From positions 62,001-126,000 of the forward strand of contig NZ_QDFZ01000012.1 in NCBI RefSeq assembly GCF_003347605.1: 64,000 bases of DNA, read 5' to 3'. Below the pieces are notes generated by a model that worked only from the letters and a program-made list of their open reading frames with translations, was not told where the DNA came from and searched no databases. This DNA comes from Chryseobacterium sp. KLBC 52 (GTDB lineage: Bacteria > Bacteroidota > Bacteroidia > Flavobacteriales > Weeksellaceae). Positions 23,058 through 31,294 of this stretch are shown one piece after another. Each line of letters opens with the position of its first letter. The first letter of the stretch is position 1. The translations under genes and the position numbers were made by a program.

Positions 23058-25874
23058 ATGGACAGATTTTCATTCCTAAACGCAGCTCATTCTCAGTTAA
23101 TTGAGGATTTATACCAACAGTACTTAAAATTCCCGGACTCTTTAGAACCATCATGGAAAGCTTTCTTTCAAGGCTTCGATTTTGCTTTGGAGAACTACGG
23201 AGATGACGATAACACCCAGTTTATTCAGGCTTCAGCCAACGCTGCCCCGGCAGTTCAACAACAGATTTCTCAGGCAGTATCCAACGGAGAAGTTCCTGAG
23301 CATATCAAGAAAGAATTTAAAGTAGTAAACCTTATCGAGGCTTACAGAACAAGAGGACACCTTTTCACAAAGACTAACCCGGTTAGAGAAAGAAGACATT
23401 ATACCCCTACTTTAGACATCGAAAATTTCGGTCTTTCTAAAGAAGATTTAAATACAAAATTCAACTGTGCTGTTGAAACAGGAATGAAAGAACCTGCTAC
23501 TTTGGCAGATTTGATCAAGCACCTTGAAAGCATCTACTGTGATTCTATCGGAGTAGAATATATGCACATCAACAATGTTGAAGAAAAAGATTTCATCAAA
23601 AGATGGCTTCAGGTAAACGAAAACCACCCAAGTCTTTCTGCGAACGAAAAAACAGAAATCTTATTAAAATTAAACCAGGCGGTTGCTTTTGAAAACTACC
23701 TTCACACAAAATTTGTAGGACAAAAAAGATTCTCATTAGAAGGTGGTGAAACATTAATTCCTGCTTTGGATCAATTGATCTCAAGATCTTCTCAGCTAGG
23801 AGTAGATGAAGTAGTACTAGGGATGGCTCACAGAGGTAGACTGAATGTTTTGACTAACATTTTCGGAAAATCTTACAAGCAGATTTTCTCAGAATTTGAA
23901 GGAAAAGAATTCGAAGAAGATGTATTCTCTGGTGACGTTAAATATCACTTAGGATCTTCTAAAAAGATCAAAACAGCTTCCGGAGAAGAAGTTTGTATCA
24001 ACCTTACACCAAACCCGTCTCACCTTGAAACGGTGGCTGCTTTGGTAGAAGGTATCTGCCGTGCAAAAGTAGACGACAAATACAAAGATTATTCTAAAGT
24101 ATTGCCAATCATCATCCACGGTGATGGTGCTATTGCCGGACAGGGTATCGCTTATGAAGTGGCTCAGATGATGACTCTGGAAGGATACAGAACAGGAGGT
24201 ACAGTTCATATAGTTGTGAATAACCAGGTTTCATTTACAACGAACTATATGGATGCAAGATCTTCAACATACTGTACAGACATTGCTAAAGTTACAGAAT
24301 CTCCTGTAATGCACGTCAATGCTGACGATGCTGAAGCAGTTGTTCACGCTATCCACTTTGCGGCTGACTTCAGAGCAAAATTCGGAAAAGACGTTTATAT
24401 CGACCTTTTAGGTTACAGAAAATATGGTCACAACGAAGGGGATGAGCCAAGATTCACCCAGCCTAACCTTTATAAGACTATTTCAAAACACCCGAACCCA
24501 AGAGAAATTTATAAAGATAAATTGCTTAAAGACAGCGTTACTTCAAACGACGTAATTGCTAAAATGGAAACAGAATTCAAAGCTCTTCTGGATAAAGATT
24601 TTGACGCTTCTAAAGAGATTGAGAAAAACGTAATGGATGTGTTCATGGCTGAAGATTGGGTAAACTATCCAATTGGTAAGAGAGGAGCAGTTCAGTTACC
24701 GGTAGATACAAAATATGACCTGGCGAAGCTGAAAGAATTGGCGCTTAAGATGTCAACACTTCCTGCAGACAAAAAGTTCATCAATAAAATTACAAGACTT
24801 TTCGATAACCGTATCAAAGCGATTGAAGGAAACTCATTAGACTGGGCGTTAGGAGAGTGGTTAGCATATGCAACCCTACTTGTAGAAGGTCATAATGTAA
24901 GAATTTCCGGAGAAGATGTGGAAAGAGGAACATTCTCTCACAGACATGCTGTGGTAAAAACTGAAGATACAGAAGAAGAATACATCCCGTTAAGACATGT
25001 TTCTGAAAACAGATTTGATGTATTCAACTCTCACCTTTCAGAATATGGTGTTCTAGGTTTCGATTACGGATATGCAATGGCGTCTCCAAATACATTAACC
25101 ATCTGGGAAGCTCAGTTCGGAGATTTCGTGAACGGTGCTCAGATTATTGTTGACCAGTATTTAGCTGCTGCAGAAGAAAAATGGAAAATTCAGGACGGAT
25201 TGGTAATGTTATTGCCTCACGGTTCGGAAGGACAAGGAGCAGAGCACTCTTCGGCAAGATTGGAGAGATTCCTTACTCTTTGTGCTAACGAAAACATGGT
25301 AGTAGCTAATATTACTTCTCCTGCCAACTACTTCCACTTATTGAGAAGACAGTTGAAATGGGCGTTCAGAAAACCATTGATCGTAATGAGCCCTAAATCT
25401 TTATTGAGACATCCTAAAGTGGTTTCTCCGCTTGAAGATTTCGCAACAGGTTCATTCCAGCCAATCTTGGACGATCCTACTGCAGATCCTAAAAAAGTAG
25501 AAAAAGTAGTTCTTTGTTCAGGTAAACTGTACTTCGAATTACTGGCGAAGAAAGAAGAACTGAACTGTGAAAACATTGCTTTAGTAAGATTTGAGCAGTT
25601 ATATCCGCTTCAGACAGATGCTATCGAAGCCATCTTCAACAAATATGAAAACAGAAAACAACTCGTGTGGGCTCAGGAAGAACCTGAAAATATGGGGGCT
25701 TGGTCTTATATCCTGAGAAACTTCAGAGATACAGGAATCCAGGTAGTAGCTCCGGTACCAAGCGGTGCACCAGCTCCAGGTAGCCACAAAATGTTTGAGA
25801 AAAACCAAAATGCAGTGATCAACAGAGTTTTCGACAGAGATGATGCTCCTGCAAAAAGACCCGTTACAGCTTAA
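23058..25874 (+). CDS. sucA: 2-oxoglutarate dehydrogenase E1
   Basis: A 938-residue thiamine-diphosphate enzyme, normal for E1o. The N-terminal FLNAAHSQLIEDLYQQYL segment binds the E2 core; GMAHRGRLNVLTN, IIHGDGAIAGQG and VNNQVSFTTNY are the ThDP/Mg site; FGDFVNGAQIIVDQY and PHGSEGQGAEHSSARLER lie in the pyrimidine domain. It decarboxylates 2-oxoglutarate in the TCA cycle and passes succinyl to the lipoyl arm of E2. sucB follows after 39 nt, so the two form an operon. E3 is not in the window. Confidence 0.97.
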   Translation: MDRFSFLNAAHSQLIEDLYQQYLKFPDSLEPSWKAFFQGFDFALENYGDDDNTQFIQASANAAPAVQQQISQAVSNGEVPEHIKKEFKVVNLIEAYRTRGHLFTKTNPVRERRHYTPTLDIENFGLSKEDLNTKFNCAVETGMKEPATLADLIKHLESIYCDSIGVEYMHINNVEEKDFIKRWLQVNENHPSLSANEKTEILLKLNQAVAFENYLHTKFVGQKRFSLEGGETLIPALDQLISRSSQLGVDEVVLGMAHRGRLNVLTNIFGKSYKQIFSEFEGKEFEEDVFSGDVKYHLGSSKKIKTASGEEVCINLTPNPSHLETVAALVEGICRAKVDDKYKDYSKVLPIIIHGDGAIAGQGIAYEVAQMMTLEGYRTGGTVHIVVNNQVSFTTNYMDARSSTYCTDIAKVTESPVMHVNADDAEAVVHAIHFAADFRAKFGKDVYIDLLGYRKYGHNEGDEPRFTQPNLYKTISKHPNPREIYKDKLLKDSVTSNDVIAKMETEFKALLDKDFDASKEIEKNVMDVFMAEDWVNYPIGKRGAVQLPVDTKYDLAKLKELALKMSTLPADKKFINKITRLFDNRIKAIEGNSLDWALGEWLAYATLLVEGHNVRISGEDVERGTFSHRHAVVKTEDTEEEYIPLRHVSENRFDVFNSHLSEYGVLGFDYGYAMASPNTLTIWEAQFGDFVNGAQIIVDQYLAAAEEKWKIQDGLVMLLPHGSEGQGAEHSSARLERFLTLCANENMVVANITSPANYFHLLRRQLKWAFRKPLIVMSPKSLLRHPKVVSPLEDFATGSFQPILDDPTADPKKVEKVVLCSGKLYFELLAKKEELNCENIALVRFEQLYPLQTDAIEAIFNKYENRKQLVWAQEEPENMGAWSYILRNFRDTGIQVVAPVPSGAPAPGSHKMFEKNQNAVINRVFDRDDAPAKRPVTA

Positions 25875-25913
25875 TTTAAATAATAATCAATTAAAAAATA
25901 AAAAATACTCGAT

Positions 25914-27167
25914 ATGTCAGTTTTAGAAATGAAAGTTCCTTCACCGGGCGAATCAATTACAGAAGTTGAAATTGCAACTTGGCTTGTAAAAGATGGTGAT
26001 TATGTAGAAAAAGATCAACCTATCGCCGAAGTGGATTCAGATAAAGCAACTCTTGAATTGCCTGCAGAACAAAGTGGTGTGATCACTTTGAAGGCAGAAG
26101 AAGGTGATGTAGTACAAGTAGGTCAGGTAGTTTGTTTAATTGATATGGATGCTGCAAGACCAGAAGGTGCTGCACCTGCTGCTGAAGCTCCAAAACAGGA
26201 AGAAGCTCCGAAAGCTGCTGAGCCTGCTAAACAAGAAGCTCCAAAACCAGCTGCTCCGGTAGCTGCTCCACAAACTTATGCAACAGGAGCTCCATCTCCG
26301 GCTGCTAAGAAAATCCTTGACGAGAAAGGAATGGATGCTGCTCAGGTTTCAGGAACAGGAAGAGATGGAAGAATCACTAAAACTGATGCTGAATTAGCGG
26401 CAGTTCCTGCATTAGGAGGAAGCCCTATGACTGCTACAGGTGCAAGAACTACCACTACCACTAAACTTTCAGTTTTAAGAAGAAAAATCGCTCAGAGATT
26501 GGTTTCTGTGAAGAACGAAACAGCAATGCTGACGACTTTCAACGAAGTGGATATGTCTGAAATCTTCAGATTAAGAAAGCAATATAAAGAAGAATTTGCT
26601 CAAAAACACGGAGTAGGACTTGGTTTCATGTCTTTCTTTACAAAAGCAGTAACAAGAGCACTACAAATGTATCCGGATGTAAACGCATCTATCGACGGAG
26701 ACTTCAAAGTAAACTATGATTTCTGCGATATTTCAATTGCCGTTTCAGGTCCTAAAGGATTAATGGTTCCGGTATTGAGAAATGCTGAAAATATGTCTTT
26801 TGCAGGTGTTGAAGCCAACATTAAAGATCTTGCTACTAAAGTAAGAGACGGTAAAATTACGGTTGACGAAATGACTGGTGGTACTTTCACCATTACAAAC
26901 GGAGGTACTTTCGGATCTATGATGTCTACACCAATCATCAACCCTCCACAATCTGCAATCTTGGGAATGCACAACATTATCCAGAGACCAGTAGCGGTGG
27001 ACGGACAGGTAGTAATCAGACCAATGATGTACGTTGCCATGTCTTATGACCACAGAATTATCGACGGTAAAGAGTCTGTAGGATTCCTTGTAGCGGTAAA
27101 AGAAGGTATCGACAATCCTGTTGAAATTCTAATGGGAGGTGACGAAAGAAAAGGCCTTGGATTATAG
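25914..27167 (+). CDS. sucB: Dihydrolipoyllysine succinyltransferase (E2)
   Basis: A 417-residue E2. The lipoyl domain is at residues 1-76 with the lipoylated Lys in [10 protein letters not shown]. An Ala/Pro/Glu-rich linker follows to about 120, then a peripheral-subunit-binding domain ([29 protein letters not shown]), a second Ala-rich linker, and the catalytic CAT-like domain ending with [17 protein letters not shown] (His and Asp of the active site). It transfers succinyl to CoA. The position right after sucA settles its type over other E2s. A terminator follows 30 nt after the stop. Confidence 0.96.
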   Translation: MSVLEMKVPSPGESITEVEIATWLVKDGDYVEKDQPIAEVDSDKATLELPAEQSGVITLKAEEGDVVQVGQVVCLIDMDAARPEGAAPAAEAPKQEEAPKAAEPAKQEAPKPAAPVAAPQTYATGAPSPAAKKILDEKGMDAAQVSGTGRDGRITKTDAELAAVPALGGSPMTATGARTTTTTKLSVLRRKIAQRLVSVKNETAMLTTFNEVDMSEIFRLRKQYKEEFAQKHGVGLGFMSFFTKAVTRALQMYPDVNASIDGDFKVNYDFCDISIAVSGPKGLMVPVLRNAENMSFAGVEANIKDLATKVRDGKITVDEMTGGTFTITNGGTFGSMMSTPIINPPQSAILGMHNIIQRPVAVDGQVVIRPMMYVAMSYDHRIIDGKESVGFLVAVKEGIDNPVEILMGGDERKGLGL

Positions 27168-27196
27168 TTTTTGATAAAATTATAACATAATATATG

Positions 27197-27225
27197 ATCT
27201 CGCCTTAAAAAAGGCGAGATTTTTG
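27197..27225 (+). terminator. Terminator of sucAB
   Basis: ATCTCGCCTT-AAAA-AAGGCGAGAT (10-bp stem) followed by Ts. It separates sucB from apaG, 23 nt before the apaG ATG. Confidence 0.85.
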
Positions 27226-27247
27226 TATTTATTAAGAAAATACTACA

Positions 27248-27637
27248 ATGATGTTTTCAAAAATGACTTCTAATATCAAAGTTTCAGTAATACCTGAATA
27301 TGATAGTAAAAACAGTTATCCTTCCGAAAACCGTTACGTTTTTAAATACAATATCACGATAGAAAATGACGGAAGCTTTCCTATCAAAGTATTGAAAAGA
27401 AAATGGTTGATCTTCGATGTCGGATTCGGATACACAGAAATTATAGGCGACGGAGTGATTGGATTGACTCCCGAGATAGGAACCAATGAAAATTTTGCTT
27501 ATTTTTCCAATGTAATGCTTCGTTCCGGAGTAGGAAATATGAGCGGAAAATACCTGGTTAAAAACATGGAGACACAGGAAACTTTTGAGATTGATATTCC
27601 AAAATTCAATCTGTTGTCTGAAGTGTTGAGTAATTAA
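27248..27637 (+). CDS. apaG: ApaG-domain protein
   Basis: A 129-residue protein with the ApaG immunoglobulin-like beta-sandwich: YVFKYNITIENDG, VLKRKWLIFD, GDGVIGLTPEIGTNENFAYFS and SGKYLV all match family positions. The full-length start is at 27248, with a second ATG five codons in. The role is not firmly known; proposals for ApaG and related FBXO3 domains include nucleotide or protein binding and magnesium/cobalt resistance. It lies after the sucAB terminator with no clear promoter box, so read-through may feed it. Confidence 0.9.
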   Translation: MMFSKMTSNIKVSVIPEYDSKNSYPSENRYVFKYNITIENDGSFPIKVLKRKWLIFDVGFGYTEIIGDGVIGLTPEIGTNENFAYFSNVMLRSGVGNMSGKYLVKNMETQETFEIDIPKFNLLSEVLSN

Positions 27638-27648
27638 TAACAGATGTT

Positions 27649-27668
27649 CTGTACCAAGTACAGGTTTT
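27649..27668 (+). terminator. Probable terminator after apaG
   Basis: CTGTAC-CAA-GTACAG followed by G and five Ts. A separate 12-bp palindrome GAACCCGGGTTC at 27676-27687 lies between the converging genes and may act on the minus strand. Confidence 0.45.
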
Positions 27669-27705
27669 TACAAAGGAACCCGGGTTCTGTTTGTTTGTAA
27701 GATGA

Positions 27706-28260
27706 CTAAAGCTTTTTAATTTTTGCTTTCATATACTCATTTACTTCATCATTGCTGGTGAGGAAGAGCTTTTCAAATGCCAGTAAAGATATTTTAGCAC
27801 AAACTTCTGCATCAGCTCCTGCTCTGTGATGGGTAAAATCAATTTGATGATATTCTGCTAATGGCTTAAGCCCGTATTTCGGAAGGTAGTTCCATGATTT
27901 CTTGGCAAGCTGAATACTGCACAGATAGTTCAATTTTGGGGTAAACATTCCGTAGTGCTCCAGACATCCTCTTAAAACAGAAGCATCAAATCCCGCATTG
28001 TGAGCAATCATAAGACTGCCATACATCATATCCTGAGCTTCATACCAGATTTCATCAAAGGTAGGGGCATCTTTTACATCTTCCGGCTGAATTCCGTGTA
28101 CAGCAATATTGAATTTACTGAAATAAGGAAAACTCGGAGGTTTGATCAGCCAGGTCTTTGTTTCTACAATTTTAGAATCCTGTACCACACAAATTCCCAT
28201 CTCACAAGCGGAACTTTTCTCATGAGTGGCCGTTTCAAAATCTATTGCACAGAAATCCAT
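27706..28260 (-). CDS. DEDDh 3'-5' exonuclease (DnaQ-like)
   Basis: A 184-residue stand-alone exonuclease of the PolIII-epsilon superfamily. The four acidic residues and His are visible: FCAIDFETAT (Asp, Glu), IAHNAGFDASVL (Asp) and THHRAGADAEVCAK (His, Asp). The family removes nucleotides from 3' ends of DNA or RNA using two metals. No polymerase-binding tail is obvious, so it is probably a repair or RNA-processing nuclease rather than the replicative proofreader. It converges on apaG; the spacer upstream carries heptamer repeats. Confidence 0.88.
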   Translation of the reverse strand: MDFCAIDFETATHEKSSACEMGICVVQDSKIVETKTWLIKPPSFPYFSKFNIAVHGIQPEDVKDAPTFDEIWYEAQDMMYGSLMIAHNAGFDASVLRGCLEHYGMFTPKLNYLCSIQLAKKSWNYLPKYGLKPLAEYHQIDFTHHRAGADAEVCAKISLLAFEKLFLTSNDEVNEYMKAKIKKL

Positions 28261-28309
28261 TGTTTTTTATTATAAGTTGTTGGTTGTTATTCAGTTGCTG
28301 GTTCTATAG

Positions 28310-28365
28310 TTTAGAGTTTAATGTTCAGGGTTTAAAGTTTAAGGTTTAAGGTTTTGAATTTAAGA
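28310..28365. repeat. Eight degenerate heptamers (TTTAAGG-like)
   Basis: The stretch divides exactly into eight 7-nt units: TTTAGAG, TTTAATG, TTCAGGG, TTTAAAG, TTTAAGG, TTTAAGG, TTTTGAA, TTTAAGA. The preceding 30 nt (GTTGTTG, GTTGTTA and so on) show a similar rhythm. The complementary word (CCTTAAA) recurs between atpA and atpG. Confidence 0.75.
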
Positions 28366-28443
28366 TTAATTGAAGTTATAAATTTTTACCCTAATGAATC
28401 CTTAGTTCATGATAAGTAAAGAAAGTTGTAGTTTTCCGTAATC

Positions 28444-28480
28444 CCTATTACCTGCAACCTATTACCTATCATCTGCCACC
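28444..28480. repeat. Five degenerate heptamers (CCTATTA-like)
   Basis: Exact 7-nt phasing: CCTATTA, CCTGCAA, CCTATTA, CCTATCA, TCTGCCA. The tract ends over the last codons of the glycosyltransferase gene, so the repeat overlaps a coding end. Confidence 0.7.
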
Positions 28481-29446
28481 CAAAAAATGTTTAAAAATCA
28501 GCCATTTCGATTGGTAGAACTGACTCTTCTGATGTTTCTGGCGAAGTTTCCATGTTCCGGGAAGCTGGGCATAAAATCCAAAATGGGCTCTTACTACAGC
28601 CCACAGATGGGGGAAACCTTGCTTTAAACCGAAATAAATTCCGGCAATTCCATCCAGACATAATCTGAAAAATATCAGGAAGATCAAGCGGGGGAAAGGA
28701 AGATTTTTAAACATCATAGAAAGATTATTTCTGATGTTTAAATACGTTTTCTGTGCACTCTGCTTGTTGAGCGTTCCACCTCCTACATGATAAACTTTGG
28801 ATTTCCCGGTGTAATAAATCTTTTTTCCTGAATTGATAAGCCTCCAGCAAAGGTCAATCTCCTCCTGGTGAGCAAAAAATCTTGCATCAAAACCATTCTG
28901 TTCCCAGAAATCTTTTGAACGGATGAAAAAGCAGCATCCTGATGCCCAGAAAATCTCCGTTTCGTCATTATATTGGCCTTTATCTTCTTCCAGATCATCA
29001 AAAACCCTTCCCCTGCAATAAGGATATCCAAGATTATCTATCAAGCCCCCGGCAGCACCTGCAAACTCGAAATAACTTTTTTTATGATAAGATAAAATTT
29101 TAGGCTGTACCGCTGAAATAGAAGGATTTTTTTCCAACAGTTCCAATACAGGTTCTGTCCAGTTCTCAGTAACTTCTACATCGGAGTTCAGAAGACAGTA
29201 ATATTCATTGGGAATGGATTTCAATCCTTCATTATACCCCCCTGCAAACCCATAGTTCTGATCATTTTGAATAATATGTACGGTGGGAAAATTCCTTTGT
29301 AAAAACGCAATGGAATCATCCGTAGAAAGATTGTCTATCACATAGATATCCGCACTCTGAGAAAATTGTACCACACCCGGAAGAAATTTCTCAAGCCAAT
29401 TTCTGCCATTCCAGTTTAAGATGGCAATTGCCAGTTTTTTCTGCAT
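28469..29446 (-). CDS. Family 2 glycosyltransferase
   Basis: A 325-residue GT-A fold glycosyltransferase. It shows AIAILNWNGRNWLEKFL at the N-terminus, YVIDNLSTDDS (nucleotide-binding strand), YCLLNSDVEV (metal-binding DxD-type motif), ASGCCFFIRS and HQEEIDLCWRL (acceptor/catalytic region), then a C-terminal hydrophobic stretch (LIFLIFFRLCLDGIAGIYFG) that may touch the membrane. It resembles rhamnosyl/GlcNAc transferases of surface polysaccharide synthesis. It starts 6 nt after the acyltransferase stop, so the two form an envelope operon. Its C-terminus overlaps a heptamer repeat. Confidence 0.9.
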   Translation of the reverse strand: MQKKLAIAILNWNGRNWLEKFLPGVVQFSQSADIYVIDNLSTDDSIAFLQRNFPTVHIIQNDQNYGFAGGYNEGLKSIPNEYYCLLNSDVEVTENWTEPVLELLEKNPSISAVQPKILSYHKKSYFEFAGAAGGLIDNLGYPYCRGRVFDDLEEDKGQYNDETEIFWASGCCFFIRSKDFWEQNGFDARFFAHQEEIDLCWRLINSGKKIYYTGKSKVYHVGGGTLNKQSAQKTYLNIRNNLSMMFKNLPFPRLIFLIFFRLCLDGIAGIYFGLKQGFPHLWAVVRAHFGFYAQLPGTWKLRQKHQKSQFYQSKWLIFKHFLGGR

Positions 29447-29452
29447 GTCAAT

Positions 29453-30337
29453 CTATTTTTTTTCAGAATCAAAATTCTTAATGGAATCCTGATATTTCCA
29501 TTTTCTGTGTGACCAAAGATAGTTGTCAGGATATTTGTGCAAAGTGTTTTCCAATAATTTATGAAATTTTCTCACAACTTCATTTTCTGTAAACTTTTCA
29601 CCATCCGGATATATTCTGTGATAATTAACCTGATAATAACCGCGTTTTACCTTTTTCATTTCACAATAGATGAAAACAAGATCCATCCTTGTGGCAAGCC
29701 TGTCATAGCCTATAAAAGCTGGAGTACGCTGGTTCAAAAATTCCAGTCCGTAAGTGACATGAGCGTGGTGAGGCGTTTGGTCAGCTACAAACATATACGC
29801 TGAATCTCCGTTATTTTTAGATCTGAAAATATTCAGAATAACTTCATTGGCTTCCAGTGCTTCATTTCCAAATTTGTTTCGGACTTTCTTCATCTGATTT
29901 TCCCAAAAATCACTGTTTACCTTTCTGTAAACGGGATGGCAGTGCGCCTGAGGAATAATTCTTGCCAGTGCATTGATCCATTCCCAATTGAAAACGTGCC
30001 CTGCCAGAAGAATAATATTTTTACCTTCTTCTTTAGCTTCGTGAAATAAATGCTGATTGATATGCTGCATCCTCACCCGGGATTCTGTTTCCGAAATGCT
30101 GAAAGATTTGATGGTTTCTACCAGATAATCTGAAAAATTAAGGTAGAATTTTTTTCTGATGTCTTTAATCTCTTCCTCAGATTTATCAGGGAAAGAGTTT
30201 TTAAGGTTTTGCGTAATAACCTCTTTTCTGTATCCTACAATATAATAATTCAGGAAGAAGATGACGTCCGAAAAAACATATAATATTTTCAGCGGAAGCT
30301 TGGAGATCAGATATAATATTTTGATTAGAAAATTCAT
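29453..30337 (-). CDS. LpxL/HtrB-family lysophospholipid acyltransferase
   Basis: A 294-residue protein with an N-terminal hydrophobic anchor (residues 1-35) and the acyltransferase motif HX4E in ILLAGHVFNWEWINAL. FVADQTPHHAHVTYGLEFL is the conserved second motif of lipid A late acyltransferases. The family adds a secondary acyl chain to lipid A or ornithine/glycine lipids at the inner membrane. It is the first gene of a two-gene operon with the glycosyltransferase. Whether lipid A or another lipid is the acceptor cannot be told. Confidence 0.88.
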   Translation of the reverse strand: MNFLIKILYLISKLPLKILYVFSDVIFFLNYYIVGYRKEVITQNLKNSFPDKSEEEIKDIRKKFYLNFSDYLVETIKSFSISETESRVRMQHINQHLFHEAKEEGKNIILLAGHVFNWEWINALARIIPQAHCHPVYRKVNSDFWENQMKKVRNKFGNEALEANEVILNIFRSKNNGDSAYMFVADQTPHHAHVTYGLEFLNQRTPAFIGYDRLATRMDLVFIYCEMKKVKRGYYQVNYHRIYPDGEKFTENEVVRKFHKLLENTLHKYPDNYLWSHRKWKYQDSIKNFDSEKK

Positions 30338-30374
30338 AAAACACGCAAATTTAGTGATAATAAAATTATGGTTC

Positions 30375-30382
30375 TATTTTTG
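30375..30382 (+). promoter_or_regulatory. -7 box TATTTTTG of thioredoxin-like gene
   Basis: Exact box 36 nt before the chosen ATG at 30419, supporting that start over the upstream in-frame one at 30368, which would lie before the box. Confidence 0.55.
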
Positions 30383-30418
30383 CAGAAGGATATATATTAT
30401 TTTTTTTACTTTTATATT

Positions 30419-30985
30419 ATGAAAAAATTGATAATATTCGCTTTCCTGGGTTTAAGTACTTTTGCTTTTTCGCAGGATGTAAAGAATTCGACTGATAAAG
30501 GAAAACAAAAAGCAGCTCTTATAGTTCCTGCAGAGCAGGCTAAATTAGAGGCTCAGAAAAAGGCAGCTGAAGAAAAGGCTAAGCTTCCTAAACCTTATGA
30601 TCCAAAAGCTGATGCTCAGGCAGATATTAATAAATTAGTGGCCCAGGCTAAGAAAGAAGGCAAAAATATAATGATCCAGGCGGGTGGAAACTGGTGTATC
30701 TGGTGTCTTCGTTTTAATAATTTCGTACAAACTACTCCTGAACTGAAGGAATTAGCAGATAAAAACTATGTATATTACCATCTGAACTATTCTCCAGACA
30801 ATAAGAATGAAAAAGTTTTTGCTCAATATATCAATATTAAGGAACAACAGTTTTATCCTTTCTTTATCATATTAGATAAGGACGGCAAAAAGCTTCATGT
30901 TCAGCAAAGTGAAGTTTTAGAATCAGGAAAAGGCTATAGCAGAGAAAAAGTAAAAGAATTCCTGGAAAAAGGAAAGATTCTTTAA
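30419..30985 (+). CDS. Exported thioredoxin-family protein
   Basis: 188 residues from the ATG at 30419, which begins a signal peptide (MKKLIIFAFLGLSTFAFS). Residues 20-65 are Lys/Ala-rich and probably flexible or coiled. The thioredoxin fold follows, with the redox pair Cys93/Cys96 in GNWCIWCLRF, an unusual CIWC active site in place of CGPC, and EQQFYPFFIILD as the cis-Pro region. Likely a periplasmic thiol oxidoreductase of the thioredoxin_7 type. It has its own promoter and terminator. Partner unknown. Confidence 0.85.
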   Translation: MKKLIIFAFLGLSTFAFSQDVKNSTDKGKQKAALIVPAEQAKLEAQKKAAEEKAKLPKPYDPKADAQADINKLVAQAKKEGKNIMIQAGGNWCIWCLRFNNFVQTTPELKELADKNYVYYHLNYSPDNKNEKVFAQYINIKEQQFYPFFIILDKDGKKLHVQQSEVLESGKGYSREKVKEFLEKGKIL

Positions 30986-30989
30986 AAAG

Positions 30990-31018
30990 AAACCCGTTCG
31001 TCAGGAACGGGTTTTTGT
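30990..31018. terminator. Bidirectional terminator
   Basis: AAACCCGTTC-GTCAG-GAACGGGTTT (10-bp stem) with Ts on the right and an A-run on the left, between converging thioredoxin-like and leader-peptide genes. Confidence 0.85.
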
Positions 31019-31027
31019 TTTTTTATA

Positions 31028-31225
31028 TTAAGAAGCAGCACAAAATTCCATGCGTATTACACCTCTTCCATTAGCATCATAGCAAGCTGCGGCGCCTGAA
31101 TACTGAATACACGAAGTACAAGAACTGATATATACCATACTTCCATCCGAGCAAGATGAAGCACATGATACTCCTCCTGTTAGTTTACTTAATTTCTCTC
31201 TTGATAATTTTTTCAAATTTTTCAT
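31028..31225 (-). CDS. Cys-rich peptide with double-Gly leader
   Basis: A 65-residue peptide. The leader MKNLKKLSREKLSKLTGG ends in GG; the predicted core is 47 residues with six cysteines in spaced pairs (SCASSC, SCTSC) plus C in AAAC and EFC, and many Ser/Gly. The leader matches the peptide at 4520-4669 (MKNLKKISKEKLRSITGNGG) but the cores differ, as in families of secreted or modified peptides. NCBI-style annotation would be bacteriocin-like protein; activity is unknown. No maturation enzyme or C39 transporter lies beside it. Promoter and leader match the other copy. Confidence 0.75.
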   Translation of the reverse strand: MKNLKKLSREKLSKLTGGVSCASSCSDGSMVYISSCTSCIQYSGAAACYDANGRGVIRMEFCAAS

Positions 31226-31250
31226 GGTTATTGATTTTAGTTTTAGGTCG

Positions 31251-31258
31251 TAAATATA
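31251..31258 (-). promoter_or_regulatory. -7-like box TATATTTA of leader-peptide gene
   Basis: On the minus strand TATATTTAC is followed by a leader containing AACTAAAATCAATAACC before the ATG, nearly the same as the leader at 4498-4519. No TACGG palindrome is found upstream of this copy. Confidence 0.45.
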
Positions 31259-31294
31259 TTGTTTTTTTAATTAAAATCCCTTTTCAGGGAGAAA

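Noticed and set aside
28300..28480. Tandem repeats as a CRISPR array
   Set aside because: Units are 7 nt without spacers and no cas genes are present.
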